A stretch of DNA of 64,000 bases, taken from NCBI RefSeq assembly GCF_000758525.1, contig NZ_CP009241.1, positions 7,049,501-7,113,500 on the forward strand. Reading direction: 5' to 3'. This document shows positions 1 to 8,505 of the stretch, in pieces (within the stretch, counting starts at the first letter, position 1; every line of letters begins with the position of its first letter). The notes under the pieces are model-generated. The model had not been told where the DNA came from and did no database searches. It saw only the letters and a list, made by a program, of their open reading frames with translations. The position numbers were made by a program, and so were the translations under genes. Source of the DNA: Paenibacillus sp. FSL H7-0357 (GTDB lineage Bacteria > Bacillota > Bacilli > Paenibacillales > Paenibacillaceae).

Positions 1-686
1 GCACTTTTCTCCATGAGCCATAACCGGGACACATCTTGTTCGCGCGCAGTCAGTCTAAATTCCTGAAAACTGGCCTCCAGCCGGTACTGCTGTATCTCCG
101 GGTGCTGCTCCATCCACTTCTCCGAAATGTTCTCAGCCACCTGCTGCACGAAGGGGATGGCAAATTCAATCTGTTCATTTTTATTGAAGGAAATATCCAC
201 ATAACCATACACTTTGCCATCCCTCTGCAGCGGAGCACATACGCAATTCCATCCTTTAAATACAATATTGGAATGTTCCTCGCCTCTCACTACACCTATA
301 CAGTTCATTTCCATAGCCAACGAGACCGCATTTAAACCAGAATATTGCCCTTCTAGGCTGACACCGACACCCATACCGGCCTGAAGCATATCCGCTTGAA
401 GATCCGGAGAGGAAGATACCAGCTCCAGGATGACGCCCTCCTTGCCAGTTAAGAACACAACATAAGGAATGGAGATAAAATGGCTGATTTTTTTCATTTC
501 GTTGCGGATGGAAGCAATCATTGCTGTATGATAAATACGGTCTTTGCATTTTTCATTCGAAGAAACCGCTGTCAATTCAGCAGGTATTGCTCCTTCTTGT
601 TTGGCGACTGGCTGGAATAATTTAAGTTGCTCCTCTTTCAAGTCCCCGGGCAGGCACCAGACTCTCGTCTTGTCAAAGATACTCAA
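1..686 (-). CDS. GAF-domain transcriptional regulator with LuxR-type HTH (3' end cut by window)
   Basis: I read this gene from a TTG at 686 preceded by GGAGGTGG at 693-700; the frame stays open for 228 codons to the window edge. Residues about 60-190 look like a GAF-type sensory domain of the kind found in AcoR-like regulators (short motif SGLNAVSLAMEMN). The last visible residues, LTAREQDVSRLWLMEKS, match the start of a LuxR-family helix-turn-helix, so the DNA-binding domain probably lies just outside the window. It is divergent from the ABC exporter starting at 984 and could regulate it, but that is inference. The ligand is unknown. Confidence 0.7.
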   Translation of the reverse strand, partial: MSIFDKTRVWCLPGDLKEEQLKLFQPVAKQEGAIPAELTAVSSNEKCKDRIYHTAMIASIRNEMKKISHFISIPYVVFLTGKEGVILELVSSSPDLQADMLQAGMGVGVSLEGQYSGLNAVSLAMEMNCIGVVRGEEHSNIVFKGWNCVCAPLQRDGKVYGYVDISFNKNEQIEFAIPFVQQVAENISEKWMEQHPEIQQYRLEASFQEFRLTAREQDVSRLWLMEKS

Positions 687-983
687 ATGGCTCCACCTCC
701 ATTTTTACCATAATCTATTATAATCGATTTTAGAAAAACGTATTATAACATAAATCAGAGAATTAAGAGCATGCATCATTAGATTGTCTATCTATTATGG
801 ACAGATAAAGCTCCACTATAAAATCCGCATGTTCATCAGACAGAGGTCTTTTTGCAGGATTCGTCATAATCTAATAAAAAAATTATTCTTTCGATTTATT
901 GTGATAGTTTTCGACATTACAGCAATGCTATATTAACGGAACACGCCTTTTTATAGAATATCAACACTGAAGGAGGATGACCC
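687..983. other. Divergent intergenic region between GAF regulator and ABC exporter
   Basis: About 297 AT-rich bases separate the two divergent genes. An AGGAGG ribosome site at 971-976 serves the TTG start at 984. I see no convincing -35/-10 pair with proper spacing and no strong hairpin. Promoters for both genes should lie here. Confidence 0.5.
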
Positions 984-2000
984 TTGAGTATTATTGAAGC
1001 TAAAGGACTGAGCAAGTCGTTTATGCAGGCGGTGAAGGAGCCCGGCCTCAAAGGCGCGGTCAAGCATCTGCTGATCCCCAGGCATATTGAGAAGATGGCG
1101 GTGCAGTCGCTGGACCTTAGCATCGAGGCAGGTGAGACGGTGGCCTATGTCGGGCCGAACGGTGCAGGCAAGTCCACCACGATCAAAATGCTGACCGGCA
1201 TACTGATGCCTACCGCGGGCAGTATTTCTGTAAACGGTATCAACCCGTACCGGAAAAGAATGGAGAATGCCGCCCAGATCGGAGCGGTGTTCGGGCAGCG
1301 CACGCAGCTGTGGTGGGATATTCCGATTGTGGAGTCCTTTTCCCTGCTGAAGGATATTTATCAGATCCCCGATGCTGTGTACAAGACCAACTTGGAGATG
1401 TTTATTGAGATGCTGGGTATGCGTGAATTCATTCACTTATCCGCCCGGAAGCTCTCCCTCGGCCAGCGTATGCGAGCGGATCTGGCTGCTGCTTTATTAC
1501 ATAACCCGCCGATTGTGTATCTGGATGAACCGACGATTGGCCTCGACGTCTCCGTGAAGCAGAAGATCCGCGAATTCATCAAAAAGATCAACCAGGAGCA
1601 ACAGACTACAGTTATGCTGACCACCCACGATCTGGGTGATATTGAGGACCTGTGCAAACGGCTGATTATCATCGACCACGGCTCCATTATCTATGACGGC
1701 AGCTTAAGTGAAGTCAAATCCCGTTTCGCCAGAAACCGGGTGATCTTCTTCCAGGTAGGCTCGCCATTGCCCGAGCTGTACCAGCAGCTCTCACAGACTC
1801 CGGGAATGAAGCTGGACTTGCAGAATGATCAGGAGTTCTCTGTATCTTTTGACCGTTATGAATATACCGCCAGCGAAGTGGTCAGCCGGGTGATGAAACA
1901 TGGCGAGGTGATTGACTTCCGGATGGAGGATGCCAATATTGAGCAAGTCATCAAAGCCGTATACGACGGAAATCTGAACCTGAACGAAACCGGTGCATAA
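984..2000 (+). CDS. ABC-2 type exporter, ATP-binding subunit
   Basis: This is a 338-residue ABC ATPase. Walker A is GPNGAGKST at about residues 57-65, the signature LSLGQ at 157-161 and Walker B IVYLDEP at 177-183, followed by a C-terminal extension typical of drug or polysaccharide exporter ATPases. The start is TTG at 984 with AGGAGG seven bases upstream. It leads a tight three-gene operon with two integral membrane proteins (gaps of 18 bases each), so it most likely powers export through a heterodimeric ABC-2 channel. The substrate cannot be read from the sequence. Confidence 0.88.
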   Translation: MSIIEAKGLSKSFMQAVKEPGLKGAVKHLLIPRHIEKMAVQSLDLSIEAGETVAYVGPNGAGKSTTIKMLTGILMPTAGSISVNGINPYRKRMENAAQIGAVFGQRTQLWWDIPIVESFSLLKDIYQIPDAVYKTNLEMFIEMLGMREFIHLSARKLSLGQRMRADLAAALLHNPPIVYLDEPTIGLDVSVKQKIREFIKKINQEQQTTVMLTTHDLGDIEDLCKRLIIIDHGSIIYDGSLSEVKSRFARNRVIFFQVGSPLPELYQQLSQTPGMKLDLQNDQEFSVSFDRYEYTASEVVSRVMKHGEVIDFRMEDANIEQVIKAVYDGNLNLNETGA

Positions 2001-2018
2001 GGAGGAGCGAACGCAGTC

Positions 2019-2825
2019 ATGCCTGTACCCAATCTTAAGAAATACAGAAGTATTGCCAACCGGTCCTTGCAAAATGTTCTCGCTTACCGGACTTCTTACG
2101 TGATCACCTTTCTGGCCAATTCGATCAATCTGCTGGCGATCTACTTTTTATGGAAGGGCATTTATAGCGGCCGAGATATCGTAGGCGGGTATTCCTGGGA
2201 TCAGATGAAAACCTATTTGCTCGTTACCTTTCTGGCCAACTCTGTGTTGTCCTGGTATTCCGAAACATCTATTTCCGGCAAAATCCTCGACGGGAGCGTT
2301 GCCGTAGATTTGCTTAAGCCCATCGATTTTCAAAGTGCAAGATTTGCGGAAACCTTGGGCTCCAGCCTGCTTGAGGGAGGAATGAGCACGGTGTTGCTCG
2401 TTCTGTTCGCCACCTTCCTGACCGGTGTAACCTTCCCGCAGTCGGCGCTGGTCTATCTGCTGTTCGCAGTCAGTCTGCTCGGAGCGATCCTGGTAAAGTT
2501 CGGCGTTGTCTATCTTGCGGCATTATTATGCTTCTGGTCGACCGGCTCCATGGGTATTGTCTGGACAAGAATCGCACTGACCAACCTGCTATCCGGAGCG
2601 CTGGTACCCTTGGCCTTTTTCCCGGATTGGCTGGAAAAGCTCGCATTGTTCCTGCCTTTTCAAAGCATTATTCACACACCGACGATGATTTTTCTGGAAC
2701 AGGCGGACACTTGGGAGAGCGTCAGGCTGATCGGCCTGCAATTCTTCTGGGGGATTGCACTCTGGATTGCCGGAAAATGCATGTGGAACTGGGCAGTACG
2801 TCAGGTAACGATTCATGGAGGTTAG
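2019..2825 (+). CDS. ABC-2 family permease subunit (DUF990-like), first of pair
   Basis: A 268-residue hydrophobic protein with about six membrane segments and a GGYSWDQMKTYLL-type N-terminal region, as in the ABC2_membrane_6 family that pairs with NatA-like ATPases. It starts ATG at 2019 after GGAGG and lies 18 bases behind the ATPase gene. It should form half of the membrane channel together with the next gene. The family is known for uncharacterised exporters, and no substrate is implied here. Confidence 0.82.
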   Translation: MPVPNLKKYRSIANRSLQNVLAYRTSYVITFLANSINLLAIYFLWKGIYSGRDIVGGYSWDQMKTYLLVTFLANSVLSWYSETSISGKILDGSVAVDLLKPIDFQSARFAETLGSSLLEGGMSTVLLVLFATFLTGVTFPQSALVYLLFAVSLLGAILVKFGVVYLAALLCFWSTGSMGIVWTRIALTNLLSGALVPLAFFPDWLEKLALFLPFQSIIHTPTMIFLEQADTWESVRLIGLQFFWGIALWIAGKCMWNWAVRQVTIHGG

Positions 2826-2843
2826 GCGGAAGGAGAGCGAAGC

Positions 2844-3641
2844 ATGAAGTTATCACGCATGTTCTATCTATACAAAAGGCTCTACATACAGCAGTTAAAA
2901 GCCATCATGGAATATAATAAGGATTTCTATATCCTAATGTGTTCAGCTGCCTTAACACAGGTGCTGGGATTCGTCTTCCTCTGGGTCATCTATGACCGGA
3001 TTCCCGACATCAACGGCTGGCAGTTCTGGGAAGTCACCTTTATGTACGCGATGATCTTTCTGACCGAAGGCATTGCCTCCCTGTTCTTCGAGGGGACCTG
3101 GCGTATGGGCAGATTGGTCAACATGGGAGAAATGGACCGTTATCTGCTGCGGCCGGTGCCTGTCGTGCTTCAGGTGTTCTGTACCGGCATCGGCATTAAC
3201 GGCCTCGGAAATCTGCTGATCGGCGGCGTTATTGTCTGGCAATCACTGGTCCACACCCATCTCCACTGGACCTTTGGCAAAATCATAATTATTGTCCTGC
3301 TCCTTGTGACAGCAGTAGTTATCCGCGTGTCGATCAATCTGGCCGGCAATTCGGCAGCCTTCTGGATCCGTAATGCCGGCAATGCCTTTCCCTTGATGGT
3401 CCATAATTTGGCCGACCTGGCCAAATATCCAATCACGCTGTTCCCGCAGGCTGTCCGCATATTCATCTCCACTGTGCTTCCATATGCGTTTATCAGCTTT
3501 TATCCGGCGACTTATATCTTCAGCAAAAGCGAATGGTCCGGCTGGTGGATGCTGGCGCCCGTGGTCGCGATAGGAAGTGCAGCCGCAGCCTATGGCATAT
3601 TCCGCTTCGGACTGTCGCGGTATGAAAGCACGGGGAACTGA
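2844..3641 (+). CDS. ABC-2 family permease subunit (DUF990-like), second of pair
   Basis: A 265-residue polytopic membrane protein, similar in size and layout to the preceding permease but divergent in sequence. It contains a GTWRMGRLVNMGEMDRYLLRP segment that resembles the conserved cytoplasmic loop of this family (the first copy has ETSISGKILDGSVAVDLLKP at the equivalent place). It starts ATG at 2844 after GGAGAG. It is the last gene of the operon, with a hairpin terminator at about 3687-3722. Confidence 0.82.
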   Translation: MKLSRMFYLYKRLYIQQLKAIMEYNKDFYILMCSAALTQVLGFVFLWVIYDRIPDINGWQFWEVTFMYAMIFLTEGIASLFFEGTWRMGRLVNMGEMDRYLLRPVPVVLQVFCTGIGINGLGNLLIGGVIVWQSLVHTHLHWTFGKIIIIVLLLVTAVVIRVSINLAGNSAAFWIRNAGNAFPLMVHNLADLAKYPITLFPQAVRIFISTVLPYAFISFYPATYIFSKSEWSGWWMLAPVVAIGSAAAAYGIFRFGLSRYESTGN

Positions 3642-3686
3642 GCCGCAAAGAGCGGACTGATTATAAAAGAACAGAGTGAAAATACT

Positions 3687-3722
3687 AAAAACCCCACTTG
3701 TCCATTGGGCAGGTGGGGTTTT
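3687..3722. terminator. Bidirectional rho-independent terminator
   Basis: The arms AAAACCCCAC and GTGGGGTTTT are perfect complements, with a further short inner pairing (TTGTCC/GGGCAG). It closes the ABC operon on the plus strand. Because of the flanking A and T runs it could also stop transcription coming from the minus-strand secreted protein gene at 3775-4176. Confidence 0.85.
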
Positions 3723-3774
3723 GCGTTTATATGAAAATAGTAATTATGATTACGGAAAAATCAATCCATAATTA

Positions 3775-4176
3775 TTAATAGTTAAAGGAAAATGTTCCTG
3801 GGAAACTGCTAGATACGTAAATTTTGTGATAGCCCCATAATTGTCTGCTTACAGAACCTTGATAAGTGATTTGACCAAGGCCTATGTCGATATAAGAACC
3901 ATTTTGGTCGATAGCATACACTGTGTAAACACCTCCAGGTACGCCATAAACATTAACAGTAGTAGTACCGCCGAAATAATAATACGTAGTAGGATCCCCT
4001 ACATTTCCATAAGCTAATGCCAGCGGTGTAACAACTCCGCTCGCTGCCTGAACTTCCTGTGCCGCAGGAGCAGCAGCAGGAGTAACGGCTTCATCGGCGA
4101 ACGCAGCCGGTACAGATCCTAAGAGCATGGCCATAGTAGAAAGTGCGGCAATTGCTGACTTTTGAATTTTTTTCAC
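3775..4176 (-). CDS. Small secreted protein of unknown function
   Basis: A 133-residue product with a clear Sec signal peptide: basic MKKIQK, a hydrophobic stretch, then cleavage likely after AAFA near residue 27. An Ala/Pro-rich linker follows, then a compact beta-rich segment with many Tyr and Gly (TTYYYFGGTTTVNVYG). The start is GTG at 4176 with AAAAGGAGA upstream. I do not recognise the mature domain. It is monocistronic, with its own likely promoter at 4325-4353 and a leader of about 140 bases, and sits alone in AT-rich DNA. Confidence 0.72.
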   Translation of the reverse strand: MKKIQKSAIAALSTMAMLLGSVPAAFADEAVTPAAAPAAQEVQAASGVVTPLALAYGNVGDPTTYYYFGGTTTVNVYGVPGGVYTVYAIDQNGSYIDIGLGQITYQGSVSRQLWGYHKIYVSSSFPGTFSFNY

Positions 4177-4480
4177 AATTAAACATCTCCTTTTAGTAAT
4201 TGAGTTGGAATGAATCCTTCACTATATCCTTGCTACTTACAAGAACACTACTAAACCGGGCGATAAAAATTGTGTAGCGAAAAGAACAACTTCCCCCCTC
4301 GCCTATTAATTTATTACAAAATTAATCATACATATATTCCCATGGAAAAACAAGTATTTTATATATGAAAATGTGTTAAAACTATATTTTTACACAAAAA
4401 ATCATATTATTTTACATAATTCAGCAGGAAATTTTGTTTTTATATGAATATTATTGATTGTAAATATTTTATATGGATAA
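4177..4480. other. AT-rich leader and upstream region, no gene seen
   Basis: These roughly 300 bases are much more AT-rich than the surroundings. They hold the ribosome site and the leader of the secreted protein and, further out, its putative promoter. No open frame of note or RNA fold was recognised. Confidence 0.5.
4325..4353 (-). promoter_or_regulatory. Putative sigma-A promoter of the small secreted protein
   Basis: On the minus strand TTGTTT and TATGAT are separated by exactly 17 bases. This would start transcription near 4318 and leave an untranslated leader of about 140 bases before the GTG start at 4176. Confidence 0.45.
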
Positions 4481-4487
4481 ATGAAAT

Positions 4488-4545
4488 AGTCTTAGCCTAT
4501 GAACTCCACATTCCGTAATGGAAGTGTGGAACACAGGCTAAGACT
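4488..4545. terminator. Long hairpin terminator after the RND pump gene
   Basis: AGTCTTAGCCT at 4488-4498 and AGGCTAAGACT at 4535-4545 are perfect complements and enclose a second stem (CCACATTCC with GGAAGTGTGG). It lies 40 bases past the stop of the gene at 4586-7591. The T run after it is modest. Confidence 0.65.
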
Positions 4546-4585
4546 TTAATTGTCACTGATACAAGCCTTCCCTGCCTTTTTCGGC

Positions 4586-7500
4586 CTATGCTGCAACCGC
4601 AGATTTTGCCGCCTTTTTACGTTCCTTGGCAGATTTGCGGAAGTACAGCAGCTCGTAGATGGCCGGCACGACCAGCAGCGTCAGCAGAGTGGCTGCGGTT
4701 AATCCGCCGATTACTACGATGGCCAGACTCTGCGAGACAATGCTGCCCTGCTCGGAATGTCCGAAGAGCAGCGGTAACATGGCGCAGACAGTGGCAATCG
4801 CCGTCATTAGAATCGGGCGCATCCGTGTGCCGGTTGCTTCGAGAATGGACTCGCGGATCGACATATGCGCTTCATTCTGCTTGATGCGGTCGATCAGCAC
4901 CACCGCATTGGTGACCACGATGCCAATCAGCATCAATGCACCGAACAACGCGGTGAAGTCAGGGGTTACCCCGGATATGATCAGGGCTACAATCGCTCCG
5001 ATGGCTGCAAGCGGCAACGAGAACATAATTGCCAGTGGTGCACGCAGCGTCTTAAAGGTGAGCACCATAATCAGGTACACTAGGCCGATTGAGATCAGCG
5101 CCGTCATTCCAAGGTCACCGAAGTCCCCGGCCTGGTCTGCCGATGCTCCGCCCGCGAACAGAGTTACGCCGTCCGGCAGCGTTATGCCGTCTGTCTGCTT
5201 TTTAATATCGGCACCGATGGCCGATACCTTCTTCGGATCCACTTCTGCGGTAATCCGCACATAAGGCTTGCCGTCCTTATGGTACAGCATGGCTGGCTGA
5301 TCCGTGACCTCAAGGGCTGCCACTTGCGACAATGGCTGCGGACCAGCGGCGGTCATGATGGTCATATTCTTCAGGTCTTCCTGTGATTCCGCCTGAATGA
5401 CAGGTTCAAGGATGACACCGGCCGGGGAACCGTCCAGTTGGATCTGTCCCAGCGGAACCGGATTGAGCATCGCCCCCAGCTGCATGGAGATTTCCTGGGC
5501 GTTAGCTTCAGCAGGATTCACCTTGAAGGCAAATACCGGCTTGGTATCCTCCATGTTGCTGCTGACCTTTTGCACACCTTCTATATTCTTCACCTTGGCG
5601 GCGACCTCTTCAGCAATTGTATTGATAGCTGCGACATCATTGCCGACAATATCGACATATTCACTGGTGGAGCTTGAGCCCATCATGCTGGCTTCATTTG
5701 CGGTCAGCGTTGCCCCCGTATAGGAAGCCTGAAGACTGCGGACTTGATCCAAAAATACCTGAGCATCCGTTCCTTCTTTGATCATTACTGTATAATCCAC
5801 CTGGGTCAGCGAGTTAACACTGCCCCATTTCGCCGAATCGGCACTGTTCCCGGATTGCATGATGACCGTCTGGGCCTGCGGCTGGTTCATCAGCTCCTGC
5901 TCCAGCAACTTGCCATTCTTCAACACCTCCGCGACCGGAACATCATTCGGATATACCAGTTGAACGGATACATTGCTGGCATCACTAGCATCCAGAGCGG
6001 CCTTCGGCATGGCGATATAAGCGCCAATAGAGCCGACCAACAGCACTAGACCCAGGCTCAGCGTGAGCCATTTGCGCTGCAGATTCCAATCGAGAAAACG
6101 GGTGAACCATCCGGCGGGCTCATGTTCCTTCAGGGAAGAACCGCGCAGCAGCCAGGAGCTTAGCAGCGGAACGACGGTCAGCGCCACAACAAGCGAAGTC
6201 AGCAAGGAGTAAGTTACCGTCAAGGCGAACGGAAGCAAGAAAGCTTGCAGTCCGCCGCGCAGCAGCCCCATCGGCAGGAATACCGCCACCGTAGCAAGCG
6301 TTGAGCTGGTTATGGCTCTGGCCACCTCGCGGGTTGCGCTGATCACCATATCACGGGACAAGGGTTCCTTCTGCATACGCCGGTAGATGTTCTCAATGAC
6401 CACGATGCTGTCATCCACCAGCCGTCCGACAGCAACGGCAACCCCGCCCAAGGTAACGATATTCAGGGTAATTCCCGATACCTTAAGCAGGTAAAGGGTA
6501 ACCGCCAGGGACAGCGGAATGGATATCGCCGTGATCAGCGTAGCCCGGATGTTGCGCAGGAACAGCAGGATTACGATTGTGGCAAACAACGCACCGAGCA
6601 GGACTTCACGCATCATGCTGTTGACGGAGGTGACCACCATATCAGAGGTGCTGAAAATGACGGAGGCCTCGGCATTTTTAATTCTGTCATTGATATCGTC
6701 TGCAGCGCTGCGCACCTTATCGCCGACATCCACTGCATTGGCATTCGCTTCCTTGGTAATTACGACGAACAGCACATCTTTACCATTGGAGCGGCTGACG
6801 CTCTCCTGGTCTATCTTGGCCTCAACAGCGGCAATATCCTGCAGCTTTGCTCCAGCCCCGACCGGCAGCTGCTTCAAGGTATCTATACTGTCTATCGAAG
6901 AGATTACATTCACATTCCCCGTCTGGCCGCCGATCGTCTGCTCGCCGATGGAGGCGGAAACATTGCGCCCCTGAAGCAGCCCCAATACCTGCGCAGTGGT
7001 TACCCCTTTTGCGGCCATCGCCTTCGGATCAAGCTTCACTCTAACTTGAGGGGCTGTCTTGCCATACAAAGCTACGCTGGCTACCCCTTCGATCTTCTGC
7101 AGCTCAGGGATGATGGTATTCTCGGCAATCTCAAGGTTATCCTTGGTGAGCCCATCATCGAACGACAGCGTAAGCTGGGAGACAGGAATCATTGAGGTGT
7201 TCAGCTGAATGATAAACGGGTCCATCACACCTTCGGGAAACTGCAGCGTACCCACAGCTTTCTCGACTTCCTGCGCCGCCTCCTTCATATCAGACTTGCC
7301 GTCAAAATATATGTCTACCTTGGCATATCCGTCTCCGGAGGTAGACATTTGTTCGGTCTTGCCTTTCACCTGAGAGGTCGCCGCCTCAATCGGCTTGGTA
7401 ACCGAGGTTTCCATCGAATGCGCATCCTGTCCGGGTCCAAGCACTGTAACCGTGATCTGTGGATTATCGGCCTCCGGCATGAATTCCATCGGCAGCGAGG

Positions 7501-7591
7501 TGTAGCTCATTATCCCCACCACCAGTGCCATAACAACTAGAAGACCTACCGCCCCCTTATTGCCAAACGACCATTTCGTTAACCATGTCAT
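4586..7591 (-). CDS. swrC: RND-family efflux pump, AcrB/SwrC (YerP) type
   Basis: The 1001-residue product has the two-fold RND layout: one N-terminal membrane helix, a large extracytoplasmic domain, a helix bundle, then a repeat of the same plan. The bundle carries GRLVDDSIVVIEN, holding the paired Asp residues of the proton relay. I place the start at ATG 7591 (MTWLTKWSFGNKG) behind GGAAGGGG; the open frame extends 70 codons further upstream but lacks a ribosome site and reads as non-coding. SwrC of B. subtilis exports surfactin-like compounds. As in that case, no membrane fusion protein or outer membrane gene is adjacent. The substrate here is unknown. Confidence 0.87.
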   Translation of the reverse strand: MTWLTKWSFGNKGAVGLLVVMALVVGIMSYTSLPMEFMPEADNPQITVTVLGPGQDAHSMETSVTKPIEAATSQVKGKTEQMSTSGDGYAKVDIYFDGKSDMKEAAQEVEKAVGTLQFPEGVMDPFIIQLNTSMIPVSQLTLSFDDGLTKDNLEIAENTIIPELQKIEGVASVALYGKTAPQVRVKLDPKAMAAKGVTTAQVLGLLQGRNVSASIGEQTIGGQTGNVNVISSIDSIDTLKQLPVGAGAKLQDIAAVEAKIDQESVSRSNGKDVLFVVITKEANANAVDVGDKVRSAADDINDRIKNAEASVIFSTSDMVVTSVNSMMREVLLGALFATIVILLFLRNIRATLITAISIPLSLAVTLYLLKVSGITLNIVTLGGVAVAVGRLVDDSIVVIENIYRRMQKEPLSRDMVISATREVARAITSSTLATVAVFLPMGLLRGGLQAFLLPFALTVTYSLLTSLVVALTVVPLLSSWLLRGSSLKEHEPAGWFTRFLDWNLQRKWLTLSLGLVLLVGSIGAYIAMPKAALDASDASNVSVQLVYPNDVPVAEVLKNGKLLEQELMNQPQAQTVIMQSGNSADSAKWGSVNSLTQVDYTVMIKEGTDAQVFLDQVRSLQASYTGATLTANEASMMGSSSTSEYVDIVGNDVAAINTIAEEVAAKVKNIEGVQKVSSNMEDTKPVFAFKVNPAEANAQEISMQLGAMLNPVPLGQIQLDGSPAGVILEPVIQAESQEDLKNMTIMTAAGPQPLSQVAALEVTDQPAMLYHKDGKPYVRITAEVDPKKVSAIGADIKKQTDGITLPDGVTLFAGGASADQAGDFGDLGMTALISIGLVYLIMVLTFKTLRAPLAIMFSLPLAAIGAIVALIISGVTPDFTALFGALMLIGIVVTNAVVLIDRIKQNEAHMSIRESILEATGTRMRPILMTAIATVCAMLPLLFGHSEQGSIVSQSLAIVVIGGLTAATLLTLLVVPAIYELLYFRKSAKERKKAAKSAVAA

Positions 7592-7947
7592 TCTTTTTTC
7601 CCCTTCCACTCCATTATTGATTACTCTCTTTAAGACTGATCCCTTATGTATCAAGCATTGCTTTCCTGCTTTAGTGTAGTAGCTTTTGGCCGAAGTCAAA
7701 ACCGCCCAACGAAGGGTTTCGCGCTCAGTCCCGAGGCGGAGGTGATCCCATTCCCGGGATTGAGCCCCTCCAGATAAGCCAAAGCCCGGCCGAAGCAACA
7801 CAATATAAACCTAAAATATTCCACTCGCTCTGCCTCAAACCGCCAGTACAATCTTTAAAAAAACAAAAAGAAGCCTATATGGACAGGCCTCTTCAAATTC
7901 AAACATATATTCGGTTGATCAAGAAACTGTTTATATGAGCAACCGTA
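7592..7947. other. Intergenic region upstream of the RND gene
   Basis: This stretch holds the RND ribosome site, an imperfect inverted repeat at 7723-7765 (GCTCAGTCCCG with CGGGATTGAGC), and the terminator of the RhaM-like gene at about 7866-7895. No coding frame looks real. Confidence 0.5.
7866..7895 (-). terminator. Rho-independent terminator after the RhaM-like gene
   Basis: Read on the minus strand, GAAGAGGCCT pairs with AGGCTTC across a loop of about eight bases and is followed by TTTTTG and a further T run. Confidence 0.7.
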
Positions 7948-8271
7948 CTATTTCAAATAAAATACCTCGCGGAGCGGTTCCATCGGTGTTTCTTCGTTAA
8001 AATCAAAGGAGCCCTCAACCATTTTAGAGGTAATGGCGTTCCACCGGTTGCAGGCATCGCTCTGGGCAATGTAGGCAAAAACCGCCTCTTTGTCGTCACA
8101 TTCAAAGCAGTAGAAGAACTGATTGCCGTTCTGGAAGATCGAATAATTGCTGATTCCCGCTTTGCTGTGCTCCTCAAGGATTTCCGGCCAAGGGTTCAGG
8201 TGCATCTGCACATATTCCTCCAGGCACTCTTCCTTCACCTTCCAGGTCCAAGCCAACTTGTTGCTGCTCAT
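7948..8271 (-). CDS. rhaM: L-rhamnose mutarotase family protein
   Basis: A 107-residue protein matching the RhaM/YiiL family in length and in its motifs: LAWTWKVKEECLEEYVQMH near the N-terminus, NYSIFQNGNQFFYCFE in the middle, and the tail PMEPLREVFYL. Family members interconvert the anomers of L-rhamnose. The start is ATG 8271 with AGGAGG upstream. No other rhamnose catabolic gene is in the window, so it is isolated. Its exact sugar specificity is unproven. Confidence 0.8.
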   Translation of the reverse strand: MSSNKLAWTWKVKEECLEEYVQMHLNPWPEILEEHSKAGISNYSIFQNGNQFFYCFECDDKEAVFAYIAQSDACNRWNAITSKMVEGSFDFNEETPMEPLREVFYLK

Positions 8272-8427
8272 CTTCCCGACCTCCTAAAAGTTTTGTTAGC
8301 ATTACTTCATTGAGCCCACTTCGGATAAAACTTGCTTCGCAAGATTTAATGATACCGCTTCCATCATAACTTTAGCAACTCTTTTTATGGGGAATATTGG
8401 GTAATTAAAGGATCATTCAGAACGAAG

Positions 8428-8484
8428 AGCCTTTATCCCCCGCCAGCAGCAGTCCCTCTTCTGCTGCTGTGAGAAATAAAGGCT
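8428..8484 (-). terminator. Nested hairpin downstream of the ABC exporter operon
   Basis: AGCCTTTAT and ATAAAGGCT form an outer stem and AGCAGCAG and CTGCTGCT an inner one. It lies just past the stop of the last permease gene. The following bases are only weakly T-rich, so it may protect mRNA ends as well as terminate. Confidence 0.55.
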
Positions 8485-8505
8485 TTGTGTTACAGTTCAT
8501 TCTTC

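Noticed and set aside
7592..7801. 70-codon N-terminal extension of the SwrC-like gene
   Set aside because: RND pumps start at the first membrane helix; the extension has low-quality composition, covers an inverted repeat, and GGAAGGGG precedes ATG 7591.
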